This document shows, one piece after another, positions 62,858 to 64,000 of a stretch of DNA of 64,000 nucleotides. The notes under the pieces were generated by a model. That model was not told the origin of the DNA. It saw nothing but the letters and a program-made list of their open reading frames with translations, and searched no databases. Position 1 is the first letter of the stretch; each line of letters starts with the position of its first letter. The stretch is from Aldehydirespirator sp965117015 (lineage in GTDB: Bacteria; Actinomycetota; Acidimicrobiia; Acidimicrobiales; Aldehydirespiratoraceae), in NCBI GenBank assembly GCA_965117015.1, contig OZ220747.1:496001-560000 (forward strand), in the 5' to 3' direction. A program made the translations under genes and the position numbers.

Positions 62858-64000
62858 ATGGCTGAACTGGGAGATGTCTGCGATCCTTCCCTCGTTGACG
62901 AGGCCGTCGGCGCCGGGCTCGTGTCCGTGCAGACGGACGGCCGGCTGAGGATCCTGAACTACACGGCCAGGGCGACCTACTCGAGGTCCTGGAACGAGGC
63001 GACGGTCGCCTGCCGCGGCCTCATCCTCGACGACGCCGACCGGGTCGTGGCCCGGCCGTTCCCGAAGTTCTTCGGGCCGACGGAGCCCGATGCCCCCGCC
63101 ATCCCTTCGGGACAACCGATGGAGATCACTGCGAAGCTGGACGGGTCACTCGGGATCGCCTACACCCACCCGGAGGGCGGGGTCCGCTTGGCGACCCGGG
63201 GATCGCTGACCTCCCACCAAGCCATCGAGGCAACCCGCATCTGGCACGAGAAGTACCGCCACATCGTCATTCCCGAGGGCGTCACTCCCCTGTTCGAGAT
63301 CATCTACCCCGACAACCGTGTGGTGCTTGACTACGGCGACATGCGAGACCTCGTGCTCATCGCCTTGATCGACATCGAGACGGGTGCCGACATCGAAACA
63401 AACGATCTTGACTGGCCCGGACCTCGGGCCGATACTGCGAGCTTCGCTGACTTCGAAGCGCTGGTGGCCCACATCGTCACACCCGGTGAGACGGATCGCG
63501 AGGGCTACGTGGCCCGATTCGCGGCCGGCGAGGCTGCGCCGCACATCCGCTTCAAGTTGAAGTTCCCCTCCTACGTGGCCGCCCACCGCGTGACCTTCGG
63601 GCTCACCTCCAGCCGCGTCTGGGAGGTTGCGGCAGTGCGTGCCGCCGCCCGGATGGGCGTGCCGCCGAAGACCACGGCTGTGCGCCTCAGACTCTCCCCT
63701 GAGACGGTCTCCGGACTGCTCGGCCAGGGCGAGGATCCTGTCGAAGGACTGCGCGCCGCGCTGCCCGAGGAATTCCTGCCCTGGTACGACAGCGAGGTCG
63801 CCGACTGTACGGCGAGGGCCGACGAGCGGATCCGCCTCTACGAGTCGATTGCCCGCCAAGCGGCTGCCAACGCCTCCGACAACTCCGATCGCGCCTTCGC
63901 GGCCGCGGCACAACGTCTCGCCGCAGACAACGGCGTGCATCCCGGCCCAATCTTCGCCCTCCGCAACGGCCGCGCCGACGCCCGGCTCTCCATATGGACC
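62858..64000 (+). CDS. T4 Rnl1-like RNA ligase (partial)
   Basis: About 381 residues are visible before the right edge. Nucleotidyltransferase motifs are in order: ACRGLILDD and ARPFPKFFG upstream, motif I TAKLDGSLGI with the AMP-accepting lysine at K93, motif III FEIIYPDNRVV, motif IV REGYVARF and motif V IRFKLKFPSYV. The pattern matches T4 RNA ligase 1 relatives, which seal 5'-phosphate and 3'-hydroxyl RNA ends, often in tRNA repair. The remaining visible part is helical. End-healing partners (kinase/phosphatase) would lie beyond the window if present. Confidence 0.88.
   Translation, partial: MAELGDVCDPSLVDEAVGAGLVSVQTDGRLRILNYTARATYSRSWNEATVACRGLILDDADRVVARPFPKFFGPTEPDAPAIPSGQPMEITAKLDGSLGIAYTHPEGGVRLATRGSLTSHQAIEATRIWHEKYRHIVIPEGVTPLFEIIYPDNRVVLDYGDMRDLVLIALIDIETGADIETNDLDWPGPRADTASFADFEALVAHIVTPGETDREGYVARFAAGEAAPHIRFKLKFPSYVAAHRVTFGLTSSRVWEVAAVRAAARMGVPPKTTAVRLRLSPETVSGLLGQGEDPVEGLRAALPEEFLPWYDSEVADCTARADERIRLYESIARQAAANASDNSDRAFAAAAQRLAADNGVHPGPIFALRNGRADARLSIWT

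Noticed and set aside
63146..63940. Minus-strand open frame opposite the RNA ligase
   Set aside because: The plus strand carries all ligase motifs; the antisense frame has none.

Overview
This is a GC-rich, densely coded bacterial chromosome segment with no gap over 300 bases. The gene content points to an actinobacterium, probably an Acidimicrobiia-like lineage (inference). The clues are the argS-lysA-hom-thrC-rho order, the trio of histidine-phosphatase-like protein, DUF3090 and SCO1664 family, DUF3107, mycothiol and F420-linked proteins, inositol-1-phosphate synthase, and many GTG or leaderless starts. A complete System I (Ccm) cytochrome c maturation operon is unusual for Actinobacteria, most of which use System II.

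Layout. 1-8.2 kb, mostly minus: a Rho-like factor with a degenerate ATPase site (cut by the left edge), thrC, hom, a small His-rich membrane protein divergent from an atypical kinase, lysA, and argS with an apparent one-base frameshift. 8.3-10.2 kb, plus: tRNA-Arg(CCG) abutting an FrhB-like iron-sulfur protein, then a probable selenoprotein (mycothiol reductase-like, UPWC in place of CPWC). 10.2-14.8 kb, minus: nuclease-like lipoprotein with helix-hairpin-helix, serA, amidohydrolase, lipoprotein, family 5 uracil-DNA glycosylase. 14.8-16.7 kb, plus: the conserved actinobacterial trio. 16.7-29.8 kb: etfAB, lipid kinase, GDPD, beta-lactamase-fold protein, acyl-CoA synthetase, sensor kinase, DUF3107, Mrp, phosphatase, HD protein, DUF3179 lipoprotein and an unknown conserved protein. 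29.8-36.5 kb, minus: ccmA-B-C-D-E-F-G-H/I, every junction a 4-base stop/start overlap. 36.6-41 kb: SDR, unknown protein and MaoC operon, then LysR divergent from ino1. 41-46.6 kb, minus: double CaiB/BaiF CoA-transferase, thiolase, ketosynthase/HMG-CoA-synthase-like protein fused to a DUF35 domain, RidA. 46.6-53.7 kb, minus: gamma-glutamyltransferase, small membrane protein, molybdenum hydroxylase (S-L-M order, form II signature), nucleotidyltransferase, phosphatase. 53.8-59.5 kb, minus: menaquinone genes MerR::menF, menD, menH, menC. 59.6-64 kb: two membrane proteins, an LLM-class oxidoreductase and a T4 Rnl1-like RNA ligase cut by the right edge.

How it fits together: threonine/lysine synthesis, respiration (menaquinone, cytochrome c maturation, ETF), CoA-ester metabolism, and F420/mycothiol redox chemistry. 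The most notable items are the Sec codon with a SECIS-like hairpin, the Rho homologue lacking key catalytic residues, the MerR-isochorismate synthase fusion, the RNA ligase at the edge, and a recurrent leaderless promoter layout (TANNNT about 6-8 bases before the start codon). No mobile element, CRISPR array or rRNA was seen.
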